From positions 1,060,501 through 1,124,500 of the forward strand of contig NC_082421.1 in NCBI RefSeq assembly GCF_004011695.2: DNA of 64,000 nt, written 5' to 3'. The DNA is from Ascochyta rabiei (taxonomy: Eukaryota; Ascomycota; Dothideomycetes; Pleosporales; Didymellaceae). This document shows positions 44,323 to 55,568 of this stretch, piece by piece. A model generated the notes under the pieces. The model did not search any database, was not told the origin of the DNA, and saw only the letters and a program-made list of their open reading frames with translations. The position numbers and the translations under genes were made by a program. Numbering within the stretch: the stretch's first letter is position 1; each line of letters begins with the position of its first letter.

Positions 44323-47300
44323 GTTTTGGTGTGGGGGTGGTGGCTAATGAAGAAGGCGTGACACAGTGGGTTGTCAACCTGTAAAGGTCTAGTTGCTTGA
44401 CACGTGCGTTTGATTGATCAGACGTGCAGGATCTGGTGTGCAAATGATGGAACGAAACTTATGGGGCCCACTGAGGGGTGGGAATGAGGTTTATGTAGGT
44501 GTGTTCACACTGGCACTCTTGTGCATATGAAGCTTGGATCCGGGGTATGTAGCTAAGAGGTCGGGTTGATATAGAGGCCCACATCCCGCAAGCACGCGCG
44601 TACATCCTGTGGCTGGTTCCTCACCTTGGTGACGTGGTAGTCAAACAGTCCGTGCAATAGTGCATCACAAGCCGCGGGCGTACACAAGCAACGCAAGGAG
44701 CAAGTCCAAGGCGAGCCAAGCAAGAGAGCCCACATCTACTACAGGACCCTTTGACTCCGCCAGCCTCCAAAGGATGGTCACGGACGCGCTCGGATATCCG
44801 CAGTAGAGGGCCAAGGCTGCTGTGGGTACGTGCTGGCCAGATGCGGAAGATAGCGTACAGTGAGTGTCCGGTGTCATCTTAGTGTTGAGTTTCCCCATGG
44901 GAGGGCATCCCAACGTTGGGGGTGGAACAGCGACCCACGCCTATGATGACGGTGCATATATCGCAGTCTGTTGCGAGCCTGTTTGTTGCTGCTACAGTTT
45001 GGAAGGCATCATGCGCAATCTTGGCTCGCCCGCGGTCTTCCACGATTGGTACATCCCAATTGTCATCTTTCCCTCTCTTGGCGGCACATGCTATGACCGA
45101 CGCAGCTCATACGCCGGAAAACAACCGTTCCATCTGTCGCCCAAACCTAAAAGTCGTCGCACAAGCGCCACAGACTTCGTTTGCGACCAGGGAAATTAGA
45201 GAGCTCCAACGTTGTAGTGGCGGAGCGGGCCTCTCTTGGCATGCCGGCGGGAGGCGTAATGTTGGAGGTGAGGATTGGGTCGGTATGTTCCACAAGCCAA
45301 GAGAATGATGCACATTCCGCCTTGGCTGTATCCACCTGTGCTCCACGATTCAGAATGCAGCCAGTGTTGCCGCAGTACTACCGCTGACCCATTGGGCAGG
45401 TATCGCATGGGTGATGGCAAGGACCGGTGCGGGCGCGATATGCTGAGAGCTGTGTATGCATCACTACCAAGTCAGGCACAAGGAGCAACACTCAACAGGA
45501 GTAAGAAGAGAGAGCATACCGGATGATTACGACAAGCACCGATCTGCTTGACAAGATCGCGACATTGAATGTCAGTTCCAAGACAGATCGTTACTGGGAT
45601 GTTGTATCTATGTTATCTTGACACAGCCTCAACCGCTGCCTCTTAGCGGCCGCCCCAGGGTAAGATCGCCAGTTCTTCCACGCTTGCAGTTCCTTTTGCT
45701 GCAGCGAAGATAGGGGCCGCAGCCCGTCGTCATCCCCAAGTGTCTTGCGCTACTTCGTATCAGCATAATGCAGCATGCGGAGCCTCATCACACATCATGG
45801 CGCAGCGGTGAGAAATGGGCGCGTGGTTATGTCGTTGAGCCGTCGCAGAAGGGTATTGACCCCCCACCCCATAAACGCCGGATTCGTCTTACTGGAGAAT
45901 TCAAACGAGAAGCATCGTTTCTGAAAGACGCTGCAAAGTATATCGGGCAGGAACGACGATGACAACAAGCGTGAGCTGGTGAGCACGATTGCGGTCAAAG
46001 GGGCGCTGCTTTGGTGTGGGAGTGCATCTCTGGCGGATTGACGAGCCATCGCCAAGAGATCAGCATCAAGCTGCCCATCATCGACCAAAACAGGAGGGCC
46101 TTATCCATTTCAAGACGATCGCTGGACCACGCTGGCCAAGTCCGGATTTTCCCTAGCATGCAAACCTTCACGATTCGTACACCGTGATCGACAGGAGCTT
46201 CGAGCGCGGACAAAACGCAGCTCAGCCCCAAACCCTCCTTATCTTGGGGTTTCTGGAAGTCAGACCTGTGCACTTGTCATGACTCGCGATGTTGATGTTG
46301 GGCATCGCAACGAGGTGTTGCTACCAGGCAGGCTCGGGCTTCTGTCCTACTCGTGGTAATCTTCCTGATGCAGGACAATATATGCAACGTCACCGCGGTC
46401 TTGTATAATTCCTTTTCAGAGACGATAGACTACGTCAGGCATGTTACACTGTAACGTATTCAGGCGTAGCCTGGGATGGTACTTACGGTGGAGAGCCGAG
46501 AGTAAATGTCATGCATCGTTGAACCATGCGACATCACTTTCTTATCCCACACTTTCCACCTGAGCCTTGCCCACAGTGATGTCGGATGGAAGTCCGCAGT
46601 CTTCTTTTTTGCTGATTGAGCTCTCCGCTCTAAAACCTGTTTCTGATCCTCTGATATACCGATTTCGATGTTTGTTCATAGCGTTTGTCAGTACGCTATA
46701 CATCTCACTGAGCGACGCCTAACGGACTCGGCAGGGTTTGAATCTCACCGACACATCAGCAGCTGGTCCAAGCAGCCGCCAAGCAAGACTTACTGCTCTG
46801 CAGCCTAACCCTCTATCGTGGCACCTATGGTAACATGCGTTGGGTTCGTGCGATGCCGTACATTCGCATGACCGATACTTTCCTGTTGATGCACACCCCT
46901 CAGATATACATGGTGCACTTAGTCGTTGCACTGCAACTGTTCTGCGGCGTGATTTTCGGAGGAAAAAGCAAGGTGTTTGCTGGCTGCGTGCATTACAGTT
47001 GGCAAAACTTTCGTCGATCGGTCTACCAGCGGACCATAGATGATCTTTTGCCGGGAATCAAATGTTCCTAGCCGGGTCTTCCTTTTGCCTGAGTTCCGGG
47101 GTTTTTGTAGTCGTGAAGTCTAGTTATATGTTGTTTGCAGAAAACCTGAATCTTCTCATCTGCTCTTTCTTCCATTTGCTCTTTGGACTGTGGCGAACAT
47201 TCATGACTTGCGCCGCTCTGCGAGGGTACTCTTTTCCCCCACGCTAAAGTGCTCTTGAGCAAGATTCTCCCAAATCACCGACTCTGACGCCTAGAAAGAT

Positions 47301-47610
47301 CGATGCTCCGTCCGATACCGGTGCAGCTAGAGGCCGGAGCACACTTCCGTGACTGCACATAAGACAGTGCTGCAATACGCCAGCTCGGCCCAAGCGCTTC
47401 CTGTTCCTTTGTCAATTTCAATCTACTCACACCTTAAATCCATACTCAGACCTACCAAAGCCACGCACGCGCATGCACGTGCGCAGCCAGTAAAAGTAAA
47501 GCCTAGAGATTACGACACTCACTTATCCTCATTCCTTAAGCTCAAGACCACGGACGACTACCACCACGCGCTGCACAAGACGCACAAGAGTTGTGTCAAT
47601 AAACAAATAC

Positions 47611-48200
47611 GAGCGGGGAGGAGCGGAAACCACGCCACAGTGCAGTCCACAAGGATCCTCGCTTCAAAGCTCGGCATGCATCGCCGTTAGTCATACGATT
47701 TCCGCCATGCATCAGGCCACCATGAACCCACCGAGGGCGCAAACGCATTCGCTCCGCGACGACACAGCACGAAACTCTACAACAGGACATACAGGGTGGA
47801 GCGGAGCGAGCTATTGGAGCTCTACCATCTATGGCAGGCCTTGAGCAGAACGCAGACTGACGGACCGACGTTCTTGAGACCACGCAGATTTCTGATCTGC
47901 CCCAGCAGCACAAGAAACAATAAGCTATCCGCTACCTTGAGCCCTCGCAGCACTGTAGGGGAGTATTGAGAGGAATCCGCGAAAGTTGCGTGCCGAATCC
48001 CGCTCGATAGGTTATTACCATGTATCCGCTCCGCGAACAACACACTACTTTCCCGCTCCGCATCAGGTCAGGCCACCGGGCAAACAAACAAGGTAAGGGA
48101 GGAGCGGAGCACATGTGTTTCAGCCTCCTCTTTGCCAATATAATGCATCCGCTCCGCGCTGTGTCGGTCACACTTCCGCCGAATAAATCCGCACCGCGAC
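47611..48200. repeat. Dispersed GCTCCGC/GCGGAGC motif family
   Basis: At least seven copies of the core cgctccgc or its complement ggagcgga occur in 590 bp, near 47620, 47751, 47800, 48028, 48054, 48102 and 48151, with a variant gcaccgcg at 48190. Three copies extend to a longer match, gctccgcga followed by (c/a)(g/a)acac. Two of the complement copies follow a caaacaaa stretch. Confidence 0.65.
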
Positions 48201-48465
48201 AACACCACATCTGGCCAAGTCGTTCAAGAGCAGCCGCGACGCCACATGCGCATGCGAGCAGCAGGCCAGCGTTCGATGCATTTTGCGCGAAACAGCATGA
48301 ATCTTGGTAATCCCGCGTTACGACAGCGTCCCTATTCTCAGGCTACAGCAGGCAGCCCCAGACCACCGGAGCAACTACGCGCGAGCTGTACTTTCATGCC
48401 GCGATAACTACGTGCCGACCTCTGACCTGCTATCTCGACACCGTAAGATTTGTATCGTAAGATGA

Positions 48466-48523
48466 TTTTTTTCCAAGAAAAAACCAAAAAACCCAAAAAA
48501 AAAAAACCCCCAAAAAAAAAACC
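48466..48523. repeat. A/C low-complexity block
   Basis: Runs of A interrupted by C clusters (aaaaccaaaaaacccaaaa type), 58 bp. Simple-sequence DNA with no further meaning visible. Confidence 0.9.
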
Positions 48524-49639
48524 CAGTGCCACCACACACCCAAGCCGCGCCATACACGCCCGGTCCCGCCACGATCCGTACATCTGACAGAGGCGTTCGC
48601 GCAACTCGACAGGCTGGGGTGAGAGCAAGCAAACCCCGGGCCTCAGAAAACGGCTTACTCGCAACGACGTCACGACCAGGTCTTTCGGCCCGGCATGCAG
48701 CGCCAACACGTCACGTCGCCAGCGGCTGAGCACGGCGAGGTGAGACGGGTAGCGAAGGCTCGGGGATTCAACAATGTCAAAGTGTCTGATTTCCCAGGTA
48801 TCCTTCCCGCAGTTCCCTAGGCGAAACACAAAGGCACTGCGCAAGTGAAAGCACTGATGGAAAACTTTGCGGCTTTGGACTGCTTACCTTTTCGACATGG
48901 TCAGAGTCGCTGATCTCCACAATCGTCGCAGTGCATGCACCGGTGAATAAACACATAGCCATGTCCTGGTCTCTCACTCGTGCGCGTGGATCATTACTGC
49001 AGACCAGCAGCAGCAGGAACGGATCGCTAAGAGAGGACAACCAAGTCCAATATGCTCTCGAATGCATGCATAGAGAGAGAGATGGGTAACTTCTTGAATC
49101 TTCTCGCGGAGTGTGCAGCGTGGTGTGGTCTGTTGGTTGAAAGTGTGTCGATGTCGTGGAGGGTGGCGGCAGGCTGAGTGAGATGGGTGTTGGAGAGAAG
49201 GAAGCACCGAGGTAGGAACATGGATGAGGGTGAACTTGAATGATACCTGTAGATCTAGCATAGTTACCAGTATGCACAGGGGCTGTACCTATATTGTTTT
49301 TTATTTACATGTGATGGTGAAGAGGTATTGCAGTAAGATTGATACGTGGTTCGACAGGTGTCACGCATGGGAACTGATCAAGAGGTAGGTTGAGTATAGA
49401 TATTCGCTCGATCAAGCAGCTAGTCAAAGCCCACCAATAGATGGCGAGACGGCGATATCCAGAAGAACGCCTTGCTCCCCCAGGTAGCATTAAAAGGAGC
49501 AGACGGTTAGCAGCCCCGCGGAACCCAAACTCCGAGCAAACAACCGCCGAAATCGCTGGCTGAAGTACGCAAGACAAAGCAAATCGCAACATTCGCGACG
49601 GCAATGACCCTTGGGCCGACTTCATCGAGAGCGCTCTGT

Positions 49640-50262
49640 TCAGATGCCCTTGATAGCCATGGTGCGCTCGCTGTTCAGCTTAATCGCATTCCGCTCGTGG
49701 CTCTCCTTCTTGCAGTCCTCCAAGCCCTCGCACTTGTGGTCCTCCAACAGCCTGTGCTTGCCGCAGAAATGCCCGTTGCAGAAGCCGCAGTCGCCGACGA
49801 TGCGCTGCGCCGCATCCTTGCAGTCCTTGTGGCTGCAGCGGATCTTCTTCGGGGGCATGCCGCCGCGCAGAGGCAGGGCCATGTGCAGGGTTGCGTTGGG
49901 CGCGATGGCATAGTCGGCGAGCGTGGTGGTGGGTGAGGACAGGTGCTTGCCTGCGTGTACGAGACGCAGGTCGGCGGGCTCGGGGAGGTTGGTGCGCAGG
50001 GCGAGCAGCGAGCGCAATGTGGAGATGGACGTGTTGGCGGGTATCGAGAGAGCGATTGCTGGATGGTGTCAGTAATGCGCACGTGAGAAGCCTGGGGGCA
50101 TGACAGGGAGTGGCTCGGCGGTTCCGAGGCTCGGAACCAGAGATGCCGAGATGCGGACGTACTGGAGTCGCCGGACACGTTTTTGACGAAGATGTGCATC
50201 GTCTCCTCGGCATCCGAGCCCATGGAGCTGATGCTGGACACGGAGTCTGAGCGGCGCATCAT
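49640..50262 (-). CDS. Ubiquitin-like plus AN1 zinc-finger protein
   Basis: Exon 1 is 50163-50262 and exon 2 is 49640-50058, giving 172 residues. After a serine-rich start (MMRRSDSVSSISSMGSD) comes a ubiquitin-like domain (TMHIFVKNV ... ISTLRSLLALRTNLP ... LRLVHAGKHLSSPTTTLADY ... LHMALPLRGG). It is followed by an AN1 finger with Cys and His ligands in CSHKDCKDAAQRIVGDCGFC and HFCGKHRLLEDHKCEG. The LRGG at the end of the ubiquitin-like part directly precedes MPPKK. AN1 proteins with ubiquitin-like domains act near Cdc48 and the proteasome in proteotoxic stress, so a stress role is likely by family. The 104-bp intron is twice the local norm and contains a near-perfect inverted repeat. Several tandem repeats lie upstream. 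Confidence 0.92.
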
Positions 50263-50480
50263 GACGGCGGTAGTGGTGCTTTGGTGTGCGGAGCGTGCGA
50301 TGACGGTGATGATGCTGGTGCGGCCGTGGATGGCGAGATAACGGAGATAGCGCCGGTCGCAGTTGCAAGCGGCAGGTGGGCAGGCAAGGCAGGTGTCGTG
50401 TGCTCAGGTGAGGAAGTGGGCGGGACAAAAGGCGCAGTGGCGTCTTGTGTAGAAGTGAGGGTCGCAGTGAAGTCTGGTTG

Positions 50481-50580
50481 TGAGGAGTGAGGAGTGAGGA
50501 GTGAGGAGTGAGGAGTGAGGAGTGAGGAGTGAGGAGTGAGGAGTGAGGAGTGAGGAGTGAGGAGTGAGGAGTGAGGAGTG
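50481..50580. repeat. 7-bp tgaggag tandem array, about 14 copies
   Basis: Perfect heptamers over 100 bp, lying 219-318 bp upstream of the AN1-gene start codon. Confidence 0.97.
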
Positions 50581-50756
50581 CGGAGTGCTGGGCCGAAGGC
50601 GCCGTGGGTGAGCAATGCAACAGCGGGTGTGGTGAAAGGGAAACGGTCAGGACGGCGAGGTAATGGGCGAGTAAAGGTGACGCAGGCTGGGGCGCTTCTT
50701 TTAACAGATCAACGCCGGCAAAGCACATGCCAGGCGGCCGGATGGCAAGACCATGC

Positions 50757-50806
50757 ACTTGCCAGACTTGCCAGACTTGCCAGAATTGCCAGAATGGCCA
50801 GGCTTG
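50757..50806. repeat. cttgccaga tandem repeat, five copies
   Basis: Units cttgccaga, cttgccaga, cttgccaga, attgccaga, atggccagg of 9-10 bp, about 500 bp upstream of the AN1-gene start. Confidence 0.85.
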
Positions 50807-51038
50807 CACTCGACTCGAGCCAGAGTGTGTCCAACCCGCGGCGATGCACATGGTGAAGCAGCTGACGTGACCGACCGAGCGCTTCCACCGCCTTCCACGC
50901 CCTGCATTGCCTCCCAGCCCAGAGCCATGCAGGAACACGGCGCTTCCGTCATCGTCGACTAGGTACCTATTGAGCCGCACCACCGCTGCCTGCTGTGTGG
51001 AGCACTGCACCTTGTTCGCTCCCTAGATGTCTCGCCTC

Positions 51039-51198
51039 TTCAAGGTCATTCAAGCTCGTTCAAGCTCGTTCAAGCTCGTTCAAGCTCATTCAAGGTCATT
51101 CAAGATCATTCAAAATCATTCAAAATCATTCGAGATCATTCAAGCTCATCCAAGCTCATCCAAGGTCACCCAACATCCTTCGAGGTCATTCAAAATCA
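51039..51198. repeat. 10-bp TTCAAGNTCA tandem array, 16 copies
   Basis: Sixteen units of exactly 10 bp, 13 of which begin with ttc. On the minus strand (the sense of the AN1 gene) this gives GAA every 10 bp, the geometry of step-type heat-shock elements. It lies 777-936 bp upstream of the AN1-gene start. Confidence 0.95.
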
Positions 51199-51618
51199 TG
51201 CATGCCATCCATGGTGAACACCAAGCCACCGTCCAGTCCGTCTGCGAATCGCCTACCTCGCCGGACTTGCCCTGGCCGGTGCAGTGCAGGTGACACGTAC
51301 TCGCACCAGAGGGCATGCTGCAGTGGGCGACAGCACTCCAGCGGGACTGCCGGAGCGCTGCACTCCTGTTGTTGTGCCATCCAATCTTCATGTGTCTCAC
51401 GCGCCTCATGCAAATGCAGCTGCACGGCGGCCGCTGGAGGCATGTAACACGTGGTCCACAGCAGGCACTCTCGCCACAGGCGGCTGAGGCGCGTGCTGGG
51501 TTTGGCGATTGGATGCCAGGGTCCCAGTGTAGGGACACGCTGCTGCTGCACTGCTCGACATCCCCGTCCGGCGATCCTCACCATCATGTTGGCGAGATTG
51601 CTGTCGCTGCTCTGCCGA

Positions 51619-51655
51619 CTGCACACGCACACGCACACGCACACGCACACGCACA
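51619..51655. repeat. Hexamer (cacacg)6 microsatellite
   Basis: Six copies of acacgc in an otherwise ordinary intergenic stretch. Confidence 0.9.
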
Positions 51656-52133
51656 TGGACATGACTGGCAGCCGTCTGCTTGACCGGTCGACCCCTTTGC
51701 CCCTGTACGCTGCCAAACGGCTCCACTCTCTTCGACACCCATGCTCGGCAGCGTACAGATCGATAGTCCATGTACTCATCACCTGTCGCCTTTAAGCGAC
51801 ATTGTCGTATTGCTCAACGTGCGTATCCGACCCAAGGACCAAGCTCGCTTTACATTCCGTGAGCACCGTGGTCGCACAATCCAATGACACACGGCGGGGG
51901 ACGGCCACGTTTGGAACTGGTTTGACCATTTCGATCCTGACAGTGCCACACATGTTCCAGAAACGTTGGCCATCCCAACTTCAACGGCCTATTGTCACTT
52001 TCGCCTGGGATCCCTGGCATCTTTAAAACCTTAGGCTCAACGACACACCCATCAAACGGTAAACACGGATATGGATTGTGTACGCTTCCTTCCATGATGC
52101 TATCCTACAATGCAACTCTGCCGACTTCACCGT

Positions 52134-53721
52134 CTACAACATGCTCTTTGGGAAGTTCTTGTACGCTTGTCTTACGCCCAAATCACTCAGAATCTCTTCC
52201 GTGCCACCCAGAATCGCATCGAACTTGTACGTGCGGTGGAACTCCTCCACGTACTTGCCCATGCCAGACTGTGTAAGTCCTCGTCCACCGAAGATATTGA
52301 CAGCCCTATCGGCGATCTCATGCGCAGATCGTGTGGCGTACGATTTGAGTAACCCAATGGGCCCACCGAGCAGCTTGGACTGTTGGGCGTACGACATGTG
52401 CGACATTTGGTAGGCAATGGATTCGAGCCAGGCTTGGTTGGCCTCGACGAGAGAGATCATCTCTGCCAGTCTGCGCGTATCGTTAGCATACTTGCATGTT
52501 GGATCGCGGACAGGGAGCTTACTTTTGTCGAACGGCCGGCTGTTCCACCAGCTTCTTGCCAAAGACGATCCGCTGGTTGCACCATTTCAGACACTCCTCG
52601 ACAATCGTACGCGAGTGTCGGATGACGGCGCAGGCCATCATGAAGCGCTCGTGGTTGAAGTTGGCCATGATCACAGCAAAGCCCTGGTGTTCTTTGCCGA
52701 GCAGGTTTTCCACAGGCACCTTGCAGTCGTTGTACTCGACGTAGGCAGTTCCGGCAGTGGTGGAGTAGCTGGTCTTGATAAGCTTGGTCTCAAGATTCTC
52801 GTCCCTCTCGATGAGAAGCACAGAGAAGCCCTTGTCGGTCTTGCATCCAGTGACAAAGTAGTCGCTGAACATGCCGTTCGTGATCCACTTCTTTGTGCCT
52901 CTGACAATGTAGTGCTTGCCGTCTGGTGTCAACGTCGCAGTCGTCCTCAGCCCAGCGACGTCTGAACCGGCAAACGCTTCTGTAATAGCCAGGCACATCT
53001 TCTTCTTGCCAGTCAGAACCTCGTTCACAACTCGTGCCTTGTGCTCAGTCTCTGGCATCCACTGAAGGACTGCAGTCAAGGAGATGGTCATTCCCGCCAT
53101 GTTACCATCCTGGAAACCTCTGGCATTGGCGCGCACGCCCTCTTGCGCCTGAACAAGGTCGTGCAGGTAGTCGAACTCCTCACCCTTGACCACACCAAGC
53201 AGGTTCTTGCCGTGCAGATGCTTTCCAGGACCCAGACGCATAGCCAGCATGTGGTTGTCCGCCATCTTGTCGATCAACTCCTGAGGAATGTATTTGCCGC
53301 TCTTCTCGCACTCCTGCGCCACCGGTCTGACCTCCTTGTCGATGAATTTCCGCACCTCCTTCTGGAACTTCCTGTGGCTCTCCTTGAAGTACGGGCTCTT
53401 GAACTGCGGTCGCAGCCACAGCGGCTCGGCGTAGGGTACGGGGCTCAGCTCGCCGGGCTGGGTGACAATGACTTCGGACTTCTCGCCTTCGATGGTGCCG
53501 ATGCACAGGTCGGAGTACTTTTCAAGCACCTCTTGTCGGTGGAGGTTGTAGAAGGTGGTGGTCGCGTCGGTGCCAGCGACTTGCTCGAGGACAACAGAGC
53601 CACCGGGGTGCGCGTCGGCAAAGTCGGTCAAGTCGTAGACTTTGTGGTCAACAATACACCACATGTCTTCTGGGGTGTTGTGCTTTGCGACGGCATCGCG
53701 GGTAAGAGCTTCGCCAGACAT
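52134..53721 (-). CDS. Cytochrome b5-acyl-CoA dehydrogenase fusion protein
   Basis: Exon 1 is 52523-53721 and exon 2 is 52134-52470, with a 52-bp intron. The product is 511 residues. Residues 1-80 are a cytochrome b5 heme domain with the HPGG heme-ligand motif (FADAHPGGSVVLEQVAGTDA) and the second His in FYNLHRQEVLEKY. Residues about 100-511 are an acyl-CoA dehydrogenase: KMCLAITEAFAGSDVAGLRT for FAD binding, KKWITNGMFSDYFV, and IFGGRGLTQSGMGKYVEEFH with RTYKFDAILGGTEEI near the C-terminus. It oxidises an acyl-CoA and probably passes electrons to or from the b5 heme. It has no mitochondrial presequence and ends in Ser-Met-Leu, a weak peroxisomal-type tripeptide, so location is uncertain. Such b5-ACAD fusions are common in fungi. 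Confidence 0.93.
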
Positions 53722-54383
53722 GATGGGCTGAGATGCAGTCTAAGGCTGTGCAGAGAGAGTGTTGAAAGAAACAGAGAAGCGAAGAACGGCAGCACTGAAA
53801 AGGAGCGTATCTCGCTACACGCTCCAGCACTTAAATGTTTTGCCTCGGTCAGCCTAGGCAAGCTAGCCCTCTCCGCACTGCTTTCCGTGATGGTGGAGCG
53901 AGTGGGTTGCGTAGACTGGGGTAAATCGATGTACCGAGGCATAATCGTCTGCCTTTTGATTGGCGACGGTAACTGGAATGTGGTTAGCTTCCGACGCCTC
54001 TTATTAAACATCGAATGCTCTGACCTTGGCGTCCATCTCGTGTACTCATGGATCTGCTTACATTTCGTGTGTTTTGTCGCGTCTACCTGCGTGGAAATCG
54101 CGCGTCGTGGACGTGTGAGGAATCAACCTTCCATGTCACTTGAAACACATCAGTCCAGTCCGTGATCCTCGTCAACGCACAACTGTCCTATTATCCAGTG
54201 TAGAGACAGGATTAACTGTACAAGCCAGTTCGCTCGTAGTAGCTGTTTGATTCACATCTGCTGAAGACCATTTGACTTTAGTAGTAGCTGGAGCGAGGGC
54301 TGATAGTTGGATGTTGGCTCTGAAGGTGTAGAAAACACGCATGCCACAGCTATCTCTCACAGTCTTCATTCCTCTCCATGCTC
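53722..54383. other. Intergenic, upstream of b5-ACAD
   Basis: 660 bp. An open frame from the opposite strand runs out of the antisense of the ACAD gene (53041-54165) but has no homology-like content. No gene is seen. Confidence 0.5.
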
Positions 54384-55568
54384 TCACTGGCAGGCAAGCA
54401 ACCACTGAGCTGACTTGCCTTTCAGAAGTCGACCTTCCACCTCGTCCATTGCCTGGCCGCGCGCTCTCAGCTCTAGCAGTCGGTCCATATCTGCAATCTC
54501 TTCTCGCTTCCTGTCCGCTTGACGGTCTGAGCTCTCTACCTTTTCTATCTCGATCCCCGCTTGCTCTTCTTCCAGGTCTCTCAATCTCCGGTACCGTTCT
54601 GTGTCTCCGTCACCAGCTTCACTCGCCCACCTCTTTGCTGGCACCACCGCAGCCGTGGACTTTGACTTGGGCTTCGGCTGGGGCTTTACTTTTGGTTTGG
54701 GTTGCACTTTGTTCATGACTGGTTTCTTGATCTTAGGTTGAGCCGACACCTCGAAGACATTGCGTGGTTTAGAGCGTTCTGAAGCTCTGTGCGCCACACT
54801 CTCATCCGTACCCGCCTCCATGGCTTCAGGTCTGTTCGTAGACGAATCATCAGATAACGTATATGAGAGACTCTTCGGGAGTCTGGTCGGTGGGCCAATG
54901 TTCGTCAACTTGTAGACAACTGGGTCGCGTTAGCAAAGCCTGAGTGTGACTCTGAATCTCTGACTTCCTCCAGCCGTTTCAATGGCTTTTTGGATGAAGA
55001 CCAGAGCGCTTCTGAAGGTACTTCTGGCTTCCAGCGAGAAGGGCAGATTAATCCCGGCAGCCTCCCTGAACACGTAGCGCACCAACACCATCAGCTCCTC
55101 CCTCGCAAGATTTGAACCTTGGTTTGCAACGAGGCCAAAGGGATACATGTTGATGGGAAGACCAGAGATGTTGTGCTCCACCTTCGATGTATCCGAGAGG
55201 AAGCTGAAGCGAAGATATTCAACTTCGTCTGGTTTCAGAAGATACAGCTTCAGTCTCGCCCACGCCTGGAAGTTATCCGTTTCGCCGAGGAAGAGAATCT
55301 TTCTATCTTGGAAGTACCTCATATAGTCCGAAATAGCGAACGTGTACGCGGTCGATTCTGAAAACTGGTCCAAGGCCCTCCCGAGACCCTCGTTCGCGAT
55401 GAACCTTTCGATGTCTTCGACGTGCGACCAAGTGGTAGAAACCGTGGACTGCTCAACAACATATCTTTTCTCTGTGGTATCGTCTGTACTTTCAGCAGTG
55501 TCGCCTCCACTATGCGTGCGTAACAATCGAGCTGCCATGACCTGAGTTTGGTTCTTGCTTCCAGCCAT
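54384..55568 (-). CDS. Unrecognised protein with basic Pro/Lys-rich C-terminal half
   Basis: Two long frames are best joined by a 45-bp intron (54920-54964) that has a gctaac branch site and a CAG acceptor but a weak donor (GTCAGA). The joined product is 379 residues. The first 200 residues look globular and mixed alpha/beta: RYFQDRKILFLGETDNFQAW, LKLYLLKPDEVEYLRFSFLS, LVRYVFREAAGINLPF. The rest is low-complexity, with NKVQPKPKVKPQPKPKSK, then a charged coiled-coil-like stretch (RYRRLRDLEEEQAGIEIEKV). I recognise no family. It may be lineage-specific. If the intron is wrong, the upstream frame ends at 54930 as a 212-residue protein. No neighbour suggests a function. Confidence 0.6.

Larger units (their letters stand above)
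44323..49639. other. Gene-poor stretch of 5.3 kb
   Basis: No supported gene on either strand. Open frames are short, mutually overlapping and without intron-joined partners. Contents worth noting are a dispersed GCTCCGC motif family (47.6-48.2 kb) and an A/C homopolymer-rich block (48466-48523). The region may hold non-coding transcripts or decayed transposon DNA, neither provable here. Confidence 0.5.
50263..52133. other. Repeat-rich upstream region of the AN1 gene
   Basis: 1.9 kb with four different tandem repeats, listed separately, and no supported gene. The many open frames across it (for example 50069-51010 minus) are driven by the repeats. Confidence 0.6.

Noticed and set aside
44553..47262. 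Several 60-130-codon frames in the gene-poor stretch
   Set aside because: They overlap on both strands, lack joined exons and have no recognisable motifs.
50069..51010. 313-codon minus-strand open frame
   Set aside because: Its length comes from the 7-bp repeat and from antisense overlap with the AN1 intron and 5' region; there is no domain.
53041..54165. 374-codon plus-strand frame opposite the b5-ACAD gene
   Set aside because: It is the complement of a highly conserved enzyme exon; its composition is explained by the codon bias of the opposite strand.
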